In this document: positions 18,584-34,108 of the stretch, in pieces
How positions within the stretch are numbered: the first letter of the stretch is position 1
Layout of the letters: each line of letters starts with the position of its first letter
From: Polytrichum commune
Taxonomy: Eukaryota > Streptophyta > Polytrichopsida > Polytrichales > Polytrichaceae
Assembly: GCA_950295325.1 (NCBI GenBank)
Contig: OX485806.1
Span: 22,940,001 to 23,004,000, forward strand
Length of the DNA stretch: 64,000 nucleotides
Direction: 5' to 3'
Made by a program: the position numbers and the translations under genes
The notes under the pieces: model-generated
Databases searched by the model: none
Seen by the model: the letters and a program-made list of their open reading frames with translations, nothing else
What the model was told of the DNA's origin: nothing

Positions 18584-19992
18584 GGCACCGTTCGATATTA
18601 TTGCACCTACTATCTGATGCCAGAGGCCAAACATTCAAAACCTGCCAAATCGATAGCAGAAGCAGCTAGGAGCATTGAAATTCACGGACTATGATCATGA
18701 CAATCAAGATCTAAGACAAGTCCCAGTTTATGTTTGTTGATCAGTACTTAGCCTTAAAACGAAACTTTATGTAAGCTGAAGAAAACACATACATATAAAA
18801 ATACATCTGCACCCAAAAACACCGAAGTAAAATTGCATCATTAGAAAACTACGATGCAACTGTTGAAGAAAACCTCGAGTCCCTCCGAACATGAACACCA
18901 ATTCGCTTAGGTAGGTAATCCACTCCCTTCTTCAACATCGAATGAAACTCTCAACGTAGTACTGGCCATCAAAACTTGGTCTAAAAAGGTGCAAAGAATT
19001 GCATCTCCAGGTTTGGCACCGACCACCTGAGCTAAGTACAAAGTAACTCCACAGTGCATCGATTTCGGTGCAAATTTGCACTAGAAATTGGGGTTAAGAG
19101 GTCACCTGTACACGCGAAGGCTGTGCGATCAGCTGTGGGACAACGCCAAGGATATTAGCGCCTTGTTGTTACAAACAGAGAGGGAAATGGAGAAGCTGGC
19201 CATGGCTAAATGCAGACAAAGACACGGGCGGCAGAAGGGCCAACGACCCTTCATTCCTCAACAAGTCTTCGTTGAAAGCCCGCGGAGTACGGGTCAAGTG
19301 CCACTTGACCTATTACCGTGGACAGGAAGGCCCTCCCAGAAGAGCAATCTATGTGCAACCCATTGAGGTCCTTACACACATAATGCCTTCCGGAGTCAGG
19401 GCATTTCGAAACATAAACTTTTTAGAGGGAATTGGACGTCGAAGGTCGTCCTGTCCAATTTCCCACAGAACAAGGAGACACACGCCTCTAAGTTACCCCT
19501 TGCTTCTTTAAGACTTTTGATGATTGTCTTTCCAGAATAGCCCTAATTTCCTATGTCATTGCTGCGGCTGAGGTTCCCACTCGTTCCTTTTTCTGTCTCC
19601 AACCCAAATTGGTTTGGTTTCGAGCCAAAGTGGTCTGTGGCCATCACCGAGATTGGGCACCATGTTCAATCATCATCGGTTATCGAGAAATTTCAAAGGG
19701 TTTCGATTCATGGAATATTCATGGAATATACTTTGATATCGCGATTCGGTGTAAGGTAAGTTAGTTCCGTTCTGTTGATGGTTGACGCCAGTGTCGCCAA
19801 TCTGCGTAGAAGGGTTATGTTTGGAGAAATTGAGAATTCTGCACTTTTTGGTCACGTTTTAGGGTTCTGGGCCCCACATGAGAAAAAATGAATCATATGG
19901 ATAGGCAGAACAATCTCCTGCACACCTAAACTTGTCCAAGCTCCAGATGAGCCGATGAGCAATTCCAGAGGCAGAGAGCACCACTTGAAAGC
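18584..19992. promoter_or_regulatory. Shared upstream region between two divergent genes
   Basis: The kinase-hub gene (-) and the metallophosphatase gene (+) start 1.4 kb apart and point away from each other, so both promoters must lie here. No TATA box could be assigned. The stretch 19085-19345 (+) has coding-like composition and an open frame (for example LCDQLWDNAKDISALLL) but no convincing start, splice site or recognised family. It may be a gene fragment or leader sequence. Confidence 0.45.
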
Positions 19993-22900
19993 ATGAAGAT
20001 TCACTTTGCTCCATGGCTGCTGGTCCTTGCAATGTGGCTACTGCCATGGGTGTCAGCTCAAAATTTGAGTCCTGTGATGAGGTTCAGCAACGAGGGTAAA
20101 TTCAAGATACTTCAGGTGTTTTTCTCTCCTCCTATTCGGAATGGATTTCCAAAATCTCACGCGTACCTTTGACTCTTTGACCAAGTCATGGTGTTTTAAG
20201 GTTTTTTGTTGGTTGCAATTTACTGAGATGCACTAATGAGATTAGTCCTGGCAAGAAGAAGGTCCAGTCTGTTCGTGGTACCCGAGGGTTAAGTCGATGA
20301 GTTTGAATGCACTTTCGTTTTGTACATTATTTGCAACGAGGGTAAATTCAAGATCTTTCAGGTGTTTTCCTCTCTCCTCGTATTAAGAATGGATTTCAAA
20401 ATTCAACCTCATCGCATATTCGCGTTAGGCGATGACGTTGGAATGCACTCTCATTTGTAGATTACTTGCAGAACAGGCAGAGTAGGCACACAGACAGTTG
20501 TTATGCGTCGCTAAAATTCCATATTTCGACCTTTCCGATCCACAAATTCGCTGTCAAGATCGACCGGTCTTGCGTGAATCCTCTGTATGGGAGCAGATTT
20601 AGAGAATCACTTTAGGAATACTCCAGGTAATGAAGTAAAAATTTGCCATTTCCTGTAGGACTTCCCTTGACAGCGTTGTCTCTGTAGCATAATGACTGAA
20701 TGAATGAGGGAATATTACATTCCACGCAGAGAACTCAATTGAATAAGCCTATCCACGCCCCTGGAACGTAAATCTCCAAAATCCTTCAAATTTGATTCTC
20801 CCTCAAGAGCCTCAGAAAGAAACAACAGTGCTTGATACACTTATATGTAACCTTGGTGTGAACTGTTTGTATCATCTCACTGCTTGTTCGCTCTGTACGG
20901 ACACATCCATGTAAAGCTACCCATTATTAAGGCGGATTTTTTTGGTTGAGTAGCTGTACGAAACAAACTGAAACTTTGTTCTAATTCTTCATTTTGCAGG
21001 TTGCGGATATGCACTATGCGGACGGTGCTAAAACACCTTGTAAAGATGTGCATACATGGCAGCTGCATCGCTGCTCAGACCTCAACACTACATCCTTCAT
21101 CGAACGATTACTTGTTGCAGAGAAGCCTGATCTTGTTGTCTTCACAGGTATGTGCTATTGGTATTGAAACTGCACCTGTTTTGACAACTCATTCTTTGGA
21201 ATGTTTGAGGGTTATATTAGTTACTTAGAGATTGTAGGTGGCTGGACGTTGTCTTTTATCCTTTGCAACCAATCTGGACCCCAAAACACTTTGATGAGGT
21301 TTGGCAATATGTTCCTGTGCAAAGAACTTGTCAGTCTTTCACTTTCTTTGGTGTGAAGGCTTTTGTTTAAATTAATCTAGCAGTGCCACCTCGTGTGCTT
21401 CAACCAAAAAATTAAAGTTAATTCTTTAAGTGCTCTCTGGGGGATAAGAAATCAGATGTAGATCCCATCAAGGTTTTGGATACTGTTAGGGCTTTTATAC
21501 GAATAGTCTAGTCTTGTGTAGAAGGTGATGATGGTTGTTTTGTTGTAGTACCATGTTACTTTCCTCTTTATTCATCACATGTGAGAACAACTGAAGTGTT
21601 TCCGAAATTTGACTCGTTTGTGTGCATTGCAGGAGACAATATTGACTTTGATGCTACAAATGCTATGAAATCAATGGATGAAGCTTTTGCTCCAGTAATA
21701 GCTGCCAAAATACCATGGGCTGCAATTTTGGGGAACCATGATCAGGAATCAAGTCTGCCTAGAGCAGAGGTCATGGCCTATTTAACCCAAATGGATTATT
21801 CTCTCTCGCAGATTCTGAACCCAACCATGGAAAGTCTTCTAGGGAAAAGTGTTGATCCAAAAGCTCCAATCGAAGTCAATGGCTATGGAAACTATTATCT
21901 CCAGGTGTTTGGTGCCTTGGGCTCTGATTCTGCTAACTCAAGTCTCCTCAATCTGTACTTCCTGGATTCTGGAGACTACTCAAAGTTTCAGACAGTTGGT
22001 GGATATGACTGGATTCGAGCAAGCCAATTATTGTGGTTTGAAACGCTTTCGGCAAAGTTGAGGGTGTGTAATGTAATATATGTGCTGCTTATTCCTTCTC
22101 TGAAAGTATGTTTAGTATCATCAAGATCATTACAATTAAGTTTAATGCCTTTCCACTGCTTTTTATTTGAGCGAGTTTTTCACACGCATATAATTCGCTT
22201 CTCGTTTGTTTCTTTGGAATGACCTCCACATATTTGAGTTATCCTCTTAACTCAACATGGCTTTTGGTCAGAAGTTGGTTGTTTTGCATACAACACCTTC
22301 CATGTTTGGTAGGTTTTTGGTGGAGGCTTGAAGGCAGGCAGTGTGGAGGTTTGAATAAAGAACATTCTATATCAGTTCATTGCAGTTCAAACTCATTTTG
22401 GCATGCCAAGAGGTGCTTGAATGAGTTTGGTCCTCAATGAACCAGAATAGGTTGCTCTCCATTCAAATTCAAATAATACCTCCGAGCATGCACCATCACA
22501 AGTGGAAAGAAATTATTGATTTTGCATGCAAACAACCGATGGAAAACCATTGGGTATCAATTTCTGACAAAAAAAGCCCCATTGAGTTAAAGGATAACTC
22601 TATTATCCTGGGCGTTCTTCTTTTTGATTGCTGTTGCCCCAATTTCGTCCTGTATATACTGCCTTATGTCTCACTCTGACAATAATGTATAACATTCTTG
22701 CAGTCTGCAGATAGCTTGGCAAACTCACATTCGGCGAAGAACATCGAGCCTGCAGTCACACCAGCGCTTGTTTATTTTCACATTCCACTACCAGAATACA
22801 ACACAGTCCTCCTGAATCCGTCAATGGTGTTGGGTGAAAAGCAAGAAGTCATATGCTCTGCAACTGTAAATTCGGGTTTCTTCACATCTCTTTTAGAAGC

Positions 22901-24212
22901 TGGGGAAGTGAAAGCCGCTTTTGCTGGCCATGACCATGTGAATGACTATTGTGGGAGCCTCTTAGGCATAAATCTTTGCTATGGCGGTGGTACTGGCTAC
23001 CATGCATACGGGTACGCAATTTGTTCTACGTCAAGTCTTTGTTGTGCTTGTCATTCAACTTCTATGTAAGTACATTTGAAAATCACATTATGCTACTGTA
23101 GGGGATCTCTTACGAAGTCCTCTCTTAACAGTCTATTTATGTTGTTAAAAAATTCTTATTAGCATTCTTAAGCATGTGTAAGGGCGTTCTGTTTCTATTC
23201 TAGCTTCAAGAATAAATCCAAGAATCAAGGTCCTTGATTATATGCATAAATGCCAAGAATAGTCAAGTGGCAAGCACTCATTAGTCGACACCTCATTGTG
23301 ACCTATCTTTGGACAAAGTCTTCTCCCATCTACCAAATTTCAACACAAACTAGCCAAAAAGAATCTCACCAACTGTATACTCTCCAAGATGCTTACCTAG
23401 GGAGAACACCCACCACACCATTTAAGAATGCTATGGTTGGTGGATTGATTCATTTTGCACTAAGTAGCATAATCCATAACCAGAGCACTTGAAATTTTCT
23501 CACATTGGTACACATATTATAATCATCAAGGGTTGTGTAGTAAATGTACCACTCTTAAAAATCTAGGTCTGATTTAGAATCTCACCGAGTGTATACTCTC
23601 CAAGATGCTTATTTAGGGAGGACACCCATCACACCACTTAAGAATGCTATGGTTGTAGGTGAATTAATTCATTTTGCATTGCGTAGCTTATATCCATAAC
23701 CAGAGAACTTGAAACGTTTCTTTTGTTTGAAAATATTTTATTTAATTATCATACTGTTTTGTAGCAAAGATATCTTTCTTGAAATTGAGGTCTGATTTTG
23801 CAACTTCCATTCTTGTCTCAGGAAGGCAGGATGGGCAAGGCGAGCACGGGTCGTACAAGCCTCTCTTGGGAAGGACACCAAGGGTGGTTTAAGAATGACG
23901 CAAGAAATCTCAACTTGGAAACGGTTGGATGACGAGGATATGAGTTCAATAGACCTTCAAGTTTTGTATAATGGTTATGCAGGTCGGTGGTTTTCAAAGC
24001 CTTTCTTCAGTGGAAGCCTTTCTTTTAAAAACAGAGGAGGTGGCAATTGGATACCGAGTTTGATTCTTTTGTTGATGCTGCTAGCATTGGCTGGTTCATC
24101 CTTTTTTATCAACTACGTGTTTCGCATGCTGCGGAAGCGGAAAAAAAAAGCGGCTGGGTTTGTACCAATTTCAGAGGCATCGTCTGTAGAGTCAAATGAT
24201 ACATACAATTAG
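19993..24212 (+). CDS. Purple acid phosphatase-type metallophosphatase with C-terminal membrane anchor (5 exons, 466 aa)
   Basis: This would hydrolyse phosphate monoesters with a dinuclear metal centre, in the secretory path or at the cell surface. Exons are 19993-20115, 21000-21147, 21633-22063, 22704-23011 and 23822-24212; phases agree. Residues 1-24 form a signal peptide (MKIHFAPWLLVLAMWLLPWVSAQ). Metal-binding motifs are in order: VADMHYADG (D44, H46), GDNID (D92), GNHDQE (124-129), YFHIPLPEY, and AFAGHDHVNDYC. YGKAGWARRARVV joins exons 4 and 5 and is typical of the plant PAP28/29 group. Near the C-terminus a hydrophobic run (SLILLLMLLALAG and onward) precedes a basic RKRKKK tail, suggesting a type I membrane protein; I do not recall this in the secreted members. 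The 3' end of exon 1 with its donor is duplicated in intron 1. Confidence 0.9.
20087..20400 (+). repeat. Partial duplication of exon 1 end and splice donor within intron 1 of the phosphatase gene
   Basis: About 70 bp at 20087-20156, covering the last 29 coding bases of exon 1 and its donor, recur at 20333-20400: 'gcaacgagggtaaattcaag', then 'ttcaggtgtttt', then 'ggatttc.aaaa'. The second copy has a matching 'cag|gtgttt' site and could act as a decoy or alternative donor. Confidence 0.85.
22236..22600. mobile_element. Foldback element, copy 2 (intron 3 of the phosphatase gene)
   Basis: Terminal inverted repeats 'gagttatcctcttaactcaa' and, inverted, 'gagttatcctttaactcaat' bound a 365-bp unit. 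Its inner arms ('agttggttgttttgcatacaa', 'ccatgtttggtaggtttttggtg', 'ttggcatgcc') also fold on themselves. This is the most complete copy in the window and defines the family ends. The other copies are at 15095-15400 and 34546-34795. Confidence 0.85.
23361..23716 (+). repeat. Two direct copies of a 140-bp unit in intron 4 of the phosphatase gene
   Basis: The segments 23361-23497 and 23577-23716 share 'gtatactctccaagatgctta', 'taagaatgctatggttg' and 'ccataaccagag.acttgaaa'. The period is about 216 bp. They are non-coding. An open frame across the first copy is incidental. Confidence 0.8.
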
Positions 24213-26834
24213 AACAAAACCCTAACTTACGCAGACTTTTCTCTCTAGTTGTGAGTGTACCATCATCAAATTTCAGGGGCTAAGGTTTAGGATTTGGGTC
24301 ATCATTCTTTTGTACTAGTGTTCTAGGTGACCCATTTGTGTACATAGGAGAGAGCGCGTTTCAGTATCCTCCCCTTGGTTAAATGTTATTGTAGTAGATG
24401 GGATGGAAATTTCTGGGCAAAAATAATTGTAGTTGTGGTACATCAGCCGATAAGGGTTTTGTGCCTATGATGTACTAATAACACAGGAGACATTGTCTTC
24501 CTTACATTAATACCTACAACCAAGTTGTGGCTGACCTCAATGGTCGAATTCCAAATGTCTCTATGGTTGCCTGTAAAATCATATTGTAGCATCTGACATC
24601 CCAAATGTTAGGTTTTTTTGAAATGTTAGCCAGGGCTTATTTGCTTAGGTTGTCTCTGAACCAACCTAATATTTAAGTTTGATCGAATATTCTGACTGAC
24701 CTTGGACCTCAACTGTCCATTCTATGGTTGTATACATAAGTCTTAAGTAAACTACTTAGGTTCTATTGCCAATCGAATAATTCTTAGGTAATCAGATAAC
24801 CTAAGATTTATTCCATTTGCAACGCACCTCTTCAATTGAATCTTGCTAGACGGAAGAAGACTTTGTGTCTGAAGATAGGCAACAATGAGGTGTCAAATAA
24901 TGAGAGCTTGCCACTTGACTACTTGGCATTCAGACACATACTCAGCGACCTTGATTCTTGAAACTTTTTCTCTTAAAGCTAGAATAGAAAGAGAATGTAC
25001 TTACACACGCTTAAGAATGCTATGTAGGGTGTATTTATCTTGGAAGGTAGTGTCTATGTTGCTTATGTGACTTGCTTGTTCTGGTTGCCTTAGCAGTTTT
25101 GGTGCAACTTGCAACTCAAGTTAGGTGCTCCATTTCTGCTTTTCTAGCAGTGACTCTAGTTCAGCAGTAATGATTTGAAAAAACAAATCTTGGGAGTCAT
25201 GACAATGAATTTCTGAAAAATAAAACCTTGACCTGGAAGCACCACACTACTCAAAATCATGTTATCTTCATCATCTAAATAAGACAAATTCATATTTTCA
25301 TTACCTTTCCTGCATCAATGATGAAGTTATTGAAAATTTTCACATGAGACTTATGAAGTGCTTTCATTCAAATATATAAATATTTTGTCACTCCAGTGGT
25401 GAACTAGCCTCACTCGTACAATATCTGTAATAACAAAGAGTATGTCAGGTGAAAATTTATGGATCTAAGCAACAGATGGGCAATCCATCACCAGGTATAC
25501 ATGGTACATGTGAAACACATGAAAACTAAAGAGACGTAAAACCTTCCCATTGCTCTAAGTAAGGCACTTTTTGTTCTAGCTCTTTGTAGGACATAAAATT
25601 GTAGGAAAAACTTAAGAGTAGGATTCCACCAAAGGCTACACCATTTGAGAAGCCATGCAAAATTCCAAGTGACGAAATATTAACACATTTGAGTCAGTCA
25701 ATGGGACAAATAGTCTGAATCTTTGCCCTACATTTTAATTGTAGGTATAATCAAAGGCAACTCTGCTCAACTTCACCAAGTCTTCCCTTTATAGTGGGTT
25801 CTTCATTTCGTTTTGCATCGTGAGAAGCCATGTTTTGAAGACTACCATGTGCTTAATGATGACCTCATTTTGAGAGCTGAGAGAATTGTTCTTGGAAAGA
25901 TTAATAGGAGTCTGCACGTTTGGTAAAACGCCATGAAGATCCCTGTCACACGATTAGCAAATCCAAATCGAGGCCGTAGTCAAATTTTCCTCATGTTTTT
26001 GGAGCTTATGTCAATATCTTGTGCATTCTCAGAGGTGAAGATTCTCTCTTTCTTCATTCATAAATGATCATGTACGTCCTCCTCAATTGGGTTGTCTATT
26101 GAACCTGAATGGATAATCAAATTACGAACAAGTAACTCAATCTCTTCAAAACACATGATTCTTTTTGGTATGTGTTCTTAGATGTATGAAGAAGATAAGT
26201 GACCGAGTTAGGCCCGCTAACCTTAACTCATCACTCGTGAAGAGCTCGCTCCCGCGGTCCTTCTTGCATTGTCAATGCAAACATCACAGCCACCACTTTC
26301 CCTTGTTTGTGGTAAATTAGGAGAGAAGGAATACCAAAACTCTATAATTCTTAGGAAACTTCATGTGTTAGCATTATCAAACACTTCTCTTCCAATATTG
26401 AGGATGTTTGCTTATCATTGGTGAACCTCAATGCAATTTCAACTTCTGTGCATCATGGCACTCAAAGAATGAACTTGCAGAACGACAATTAGGGTGACTC
26501 AGACGATCGGTACCCGACAAATCAACACATCTTTCCTTCAATCTTGACTCTCAACATCAAATTTGGCCTTTCGAATTCAATCAAGCGGACAAGAATTTAG
26601 GTTTAGACTTTATTGTATATGAATGGAGCGACCAAGACAGCAATACAGAGGCCGATACATATCACGAGGACAATGCTCGTGATACACATACATGACACCG
26701 GCATCATATTCAAAGCAAGGGAGAACTATGAGCAATCTTCAAGATGACCACGACAATGGAATCATCTGACCATAAATTGAAAGATTTGTCGTCATTTTGA
26801 GGAAGAGAAGACCGAGTGGGATGGGGAAAGACAC
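24213..26834. other. Intergenic region after the phosphatase gene
   Basis: AT-rich sequence with no supported gene. The segment 25905-26215 is an inverted copy of the dispersed MITE-like repeat ('ggagcttatgtcaatatcttgtgcattctc', 'cctcaattgggttgtctattgaacc'). The first 100-250 bp probably hold the phosphatase 3' UTR. Confidence 0.5.
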
Positions 26835-27150
26835 TACACTAAATAGGATATTTAGTGTTTTATTGTATTTAATGTTGTTACCACCCTACCCTGCTCAACT
26901 CTAATTTTCAAAATTTTCACAATTTGTGTAAGAAGATACGTTGGAATTCTCCTTTTATCATTGTTTTTGTTTTTCTTCCATATTCTTACTAACACTAAAT
27001 TCAAATATGTAAGTTCCACATACTATCATAGTTAATATTTAATGTTTGAGTTTACATTTAATGATACTTACTTTCATAGGGTTATTGGTATTTAGTGTAT
27101 GCATTCATATTTAGTGTATTAAACACTAAACATCCTATTTAGTGTACTGT
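26835..27150. mobile_element. MITE with palindromic CTACACTAAA-type ends
   Basis: The left end 'tacactaaataggatattta' is matched, inverted, by the right end 'acactaaacatcctatttagtgta', giving near-perfect 24-bp terminal repeats that are themselves palindromic. The interior of about 270 bp is AT-rich and non-coding. The end sequence matches the elements at 35516, 39184, 59383 and 61477. Confidence 0.8.
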
Positions 27151-27787
27151 ACTACAAAGTGTTTTACATTAAACATGAAGTTATTTGAATATGGTAGCCA
27201 ACTCGTTTAGTTTTCACAACATTACAAAATCAGAATCAAAGTGGTGGTATCTACATATCTACAAAAAAACAAAAAACAAAAAACAAAAAAACACACGGAA
27301 AAAAAGAGGAGAATACTTGGTAATTGGATCCACTATGAACCCAAATTAAAACCTTACATAAAAAAAAGCAAAAAAGCCAAGTAGACTTTAATCTAGGGTT
27401 AGGCTTGCAAGTTACATGATTCACCTTGACCTCATCTCGTAAACTTGACCTTGGTAATTACCTCAGGATTGACATGCATTTTTATCATACTTGGATCAAA
27501 CTCATGATTACCTTAACCCTAAAACATACAAGTTTTGAATCCAAAAAATGTGAGATCTAAAAAAACATGCAATCCTTAATTCTAAAGAGAGTCGGGTTTT
27601 TTACATTCAAAATCCACATAGTGGTGCCAAAATACTTTAATTTTTTATTCATTGTTTATTCATCAATTGATGATGTACATATATATTTGATGAAAATTTG
27701 AGCTCCAACAAAAAATAAATTACTAACAACATTTGTATCATGATATATATGGACACATCGACTTCGGATGATGATACGTCATCTTAC

Positions 27788-31381
<3,594 letters not shown>

Positions 31382-31451
31382 CTCTTAACAATATCTATGA
31401 CACTCAAAATCAGAACAAGGAAAATGAGAAGTTTACAATGAACTCAAACAC

Positions 31452-31460
31452 CTATATATA
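31452..31460 (-). promoter_or_regulatory. TATA-like box of the beta-glucosidase gene
   Basis: Reading the minus strand, 'ttatatata' occurs about 70-80 bp upstream of the beta-glucosidase ATG at 31381. The surrounding sequence is mixed in composition. Spacing would put transcription start near 31425, leaving a short 5' UTR. This is inference from position and sequence only. Confidence 0.5.
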
Positions 31461-31469
31461 ATGGGTAGA

Positions 31470-34108
31470 AGCATATACGATGTATATTCGAACTAGAAGT
31501 TGTGACTAGAGCTTTCTTTTTGGAAACTTAAGTTGTTGCTTTATTTTGTATCCTTGAGCTTATCCTCATAAGATAACTAGGTAACCTTTTTATCTCTATA
31601 TCTGACAGTCATCACACTATTATAGTATCTCAAGTTCATAATCAAGAAGTAGAGTCTCCAAATACTTTATGACTTTTATTTTCTTCTAAGAAATATAGAC
31701 AAACATTTTCTTTTAAATACCGCCAAAGTTAAATATAAAATACGTAAATATAACATATTTAAGTATGCAAGTTGTTTTTCCAAATCGATAAAATTAACGT
31801 ATAAATTCAACTTTATCTAGTTGTTACATTCATCGATATTCATCCATGTTGAAGATTTTGGATGAAAAACGCCATAGCCAAAATAGGGGCTGCAACAGCA
31901 GTAAATTCTTCAACAAAAATTGCACAAGTTCTTTCATCGGAGCTAGGAACTTCGAATGAAGGTGCAGAAATTCGTTCGTCGGAGCTAGACCCTTCAAATC
32001 TGGAGGGTTGCTGAAGCTTCGCATCGATGCGATAAAAAATCTTCTTTCTATAATTCATTTTTGCCGGTGACCCAATTCTTTTCACTAGGGCGTCAGATGC
32101 GTAATGTATTACGAGGTTTCACAGGGAATTGCAAATTGGCCGTAAACCAATTAGGTACTCGTCATAGTGAAGTTTCTAAAGAAATGGTAAAACGTCCTTC
32201 ATCGAAAGTTATTATCTCTTTCTAATCTGCAGATATACTCAGGCGGTGCGTCAAGTGTGATTCGCATTCACCTCAATTATCTCCCTGTGCTTCGATTCTT
32301 GTCTCTGGAGCTTCAGATGCGCACTTGTACCTAGTGCGAAGCCTCGAGAAATGGAAAGTCGCCTGAAATCCACGAAGGTACTAGTTACTCTAAGGATTTT
32401 ATGTTTTTCTTCTTTTTGCAATGTGAAATGCAATGTCTGCTATGCAATTTTCGAGTAAGTAAATGTCCTTGCATCGGTCTCTGATTCTGTTCATACATTC
32501 CTTTATTGCGAAACTACAATTTTGAACCATCTTGATAAGCAATGAACAAAAGGTAGCTGAAACAGATTTTATGTTTATCTTTGTGTAATGTGGAGAGATA
32601 GAATCTGCTATGCAATTTTCTACAACATAAGTTTTTCCTACCATTGGTCTCTGGTTCTGTTCTTACCTTCTTCTACTGTGAAACTGCAAATTCGAACCAT
32701 GTCAATAAGCAACGAGCAAAAGGAAGCTGAAATAGATTTTTGTAGCACTATAAGGATTTAATGTTTTCCTTCTTTGTGCGATGTGCAAGGATAGAATCTG
32801 CTATGCAATTTTCTAAAACGTAAGTTTGTCCTAGCATCCATCTCTGATTCTGTTAATGCCCTTTTCTACTGGAAACTGCAAATTGGAACCTTGTTGATAA
32901 GCAATGAACAAATGAAAGTGGACACTGATGACTTATGACTTCATTGAAGGTGAAACTGTCGTTTCCAATCGCCTGGTCTGCGCATCGATGCAATACGCAC
33001 TCTCCCGATTCATGTTTCCGTGATTCTATAATCGCCTCTGATTGTCTGATGCGGATAGTCACAGTACAAATTTTAAAGTGCATTGTTCTTTATGCAACGT
33101 GAAGGGATGAAATGTGTCTTGCGATTGACTGGAAAGAAACTGTCCTTCTATTGTCTCTGTTTATCTAATACCTTCTCCTACTGCGGAACTTTAAATCTGC
33201 ACCAGTCCAAGAATCCATCAACAAAGAGGAACCAAGACGTTGCCACATTCTTGTATCAAACGATTCTGCATTGTTTTGGTGTTACTTCGACTGAGAAATG
33301 TCAGAACCATTGTGATCTTCGGTTCATAGCGGGCACACTGGAATAAGATCTCTTGCAGTGGAGAATATGTTTGTCTTGACTTTGTGATTTGTTTCAGCCG
33401 CTGACATACCAAACTTGCGTATCTGCAAGTGTGAAGCTGTAGCTTGCAGCATAATTTTGTCATTTTCTCCCTCGAAGGAAGTCGTCTTAGTTATATCCTG
33501 ACGCAGCTTGAAACACTGGTATCAACTTGTATGGCACTTCGGACTCGTGTAGATCTTAACCACTATTATTACAGTTGAAATCTTCATGGCTGCATAGAGG
33601 ATTTGTGGAAGAAGTCTTTTTCTAACTTCTTTCTTACCTATCTGTGAATTGCAACTTTATTCTCTATTACTGTGATACACTTTCTTTTCTAATGGACCAT
33701 ATAATTTCTGCAGGAGAGCTATCAACCTGACAAGTTAAAGGAACAGCTATAGGTATTATATTGAGGACGACGGCCAGGCAAAAGAAGTGGCAGGAACTGG
33801 CTGGTAAAGAATCGAGATACTCTCTATTGGCACTGCCCGTGAACTGGATGCAAGCCTGTAAGATAAGATTTACATATATATTGTTCACCTCTACGAAGCC
33901 TTTATGTTCTCGTATGTTTTGCAGGTTTTCTTTAATATCCATGCCTTCGTGTCTATCATTCCCATTATCACTCTAATTGTAGTAGCACAAGTTGTTACGA
34001 TTGTTGATGTCGAAAGCACACATCATCATCATCCATATCATTTTAACTTCTACATTGTTTAGTAAGCAGATCATTTGAACTTCATCAACAGTCCCATCAA
34101 CTGCCGAC
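31470..34108. other. Divergent upstream region between the beta-glucosidase and LOG-like genes
   Basis: No coding exon was recognised. The interval must hold both promoters and perhaps the leader exons of the LOG-like gene. It contains a tandem array at 32391-32920, a degraded fourth copy near 33071-33200, and open frames on both strands that follow the repeats and resemble no family I know. Confidence 0.45.
32391..32920 (+). repeat. Three tandem copies of a 175-187-bp unit upstream of the LOG-like gene
   Basis: Units begin near 32391, 32565 and 32752. Shared phrases are 'tctgctatgcaattttc', 'catc.gtctctgattctgtt', 'gaaactgcaaattcgaacc' and 'ataagcaatgaacaaa'. A fourth, weak copy may lie at 33071-33200. 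The array is probably in the promoter or 5' leader of the downstream gene. Confidence 0.75.

Noticed and set aside
31840-32085. Minus-strand frame with Ser-Ser-Asp-Glu-Arg repeats
   Set aside because: The frame has short internal repeats, no splice sites or family match, and sits in the divergent upstream region.
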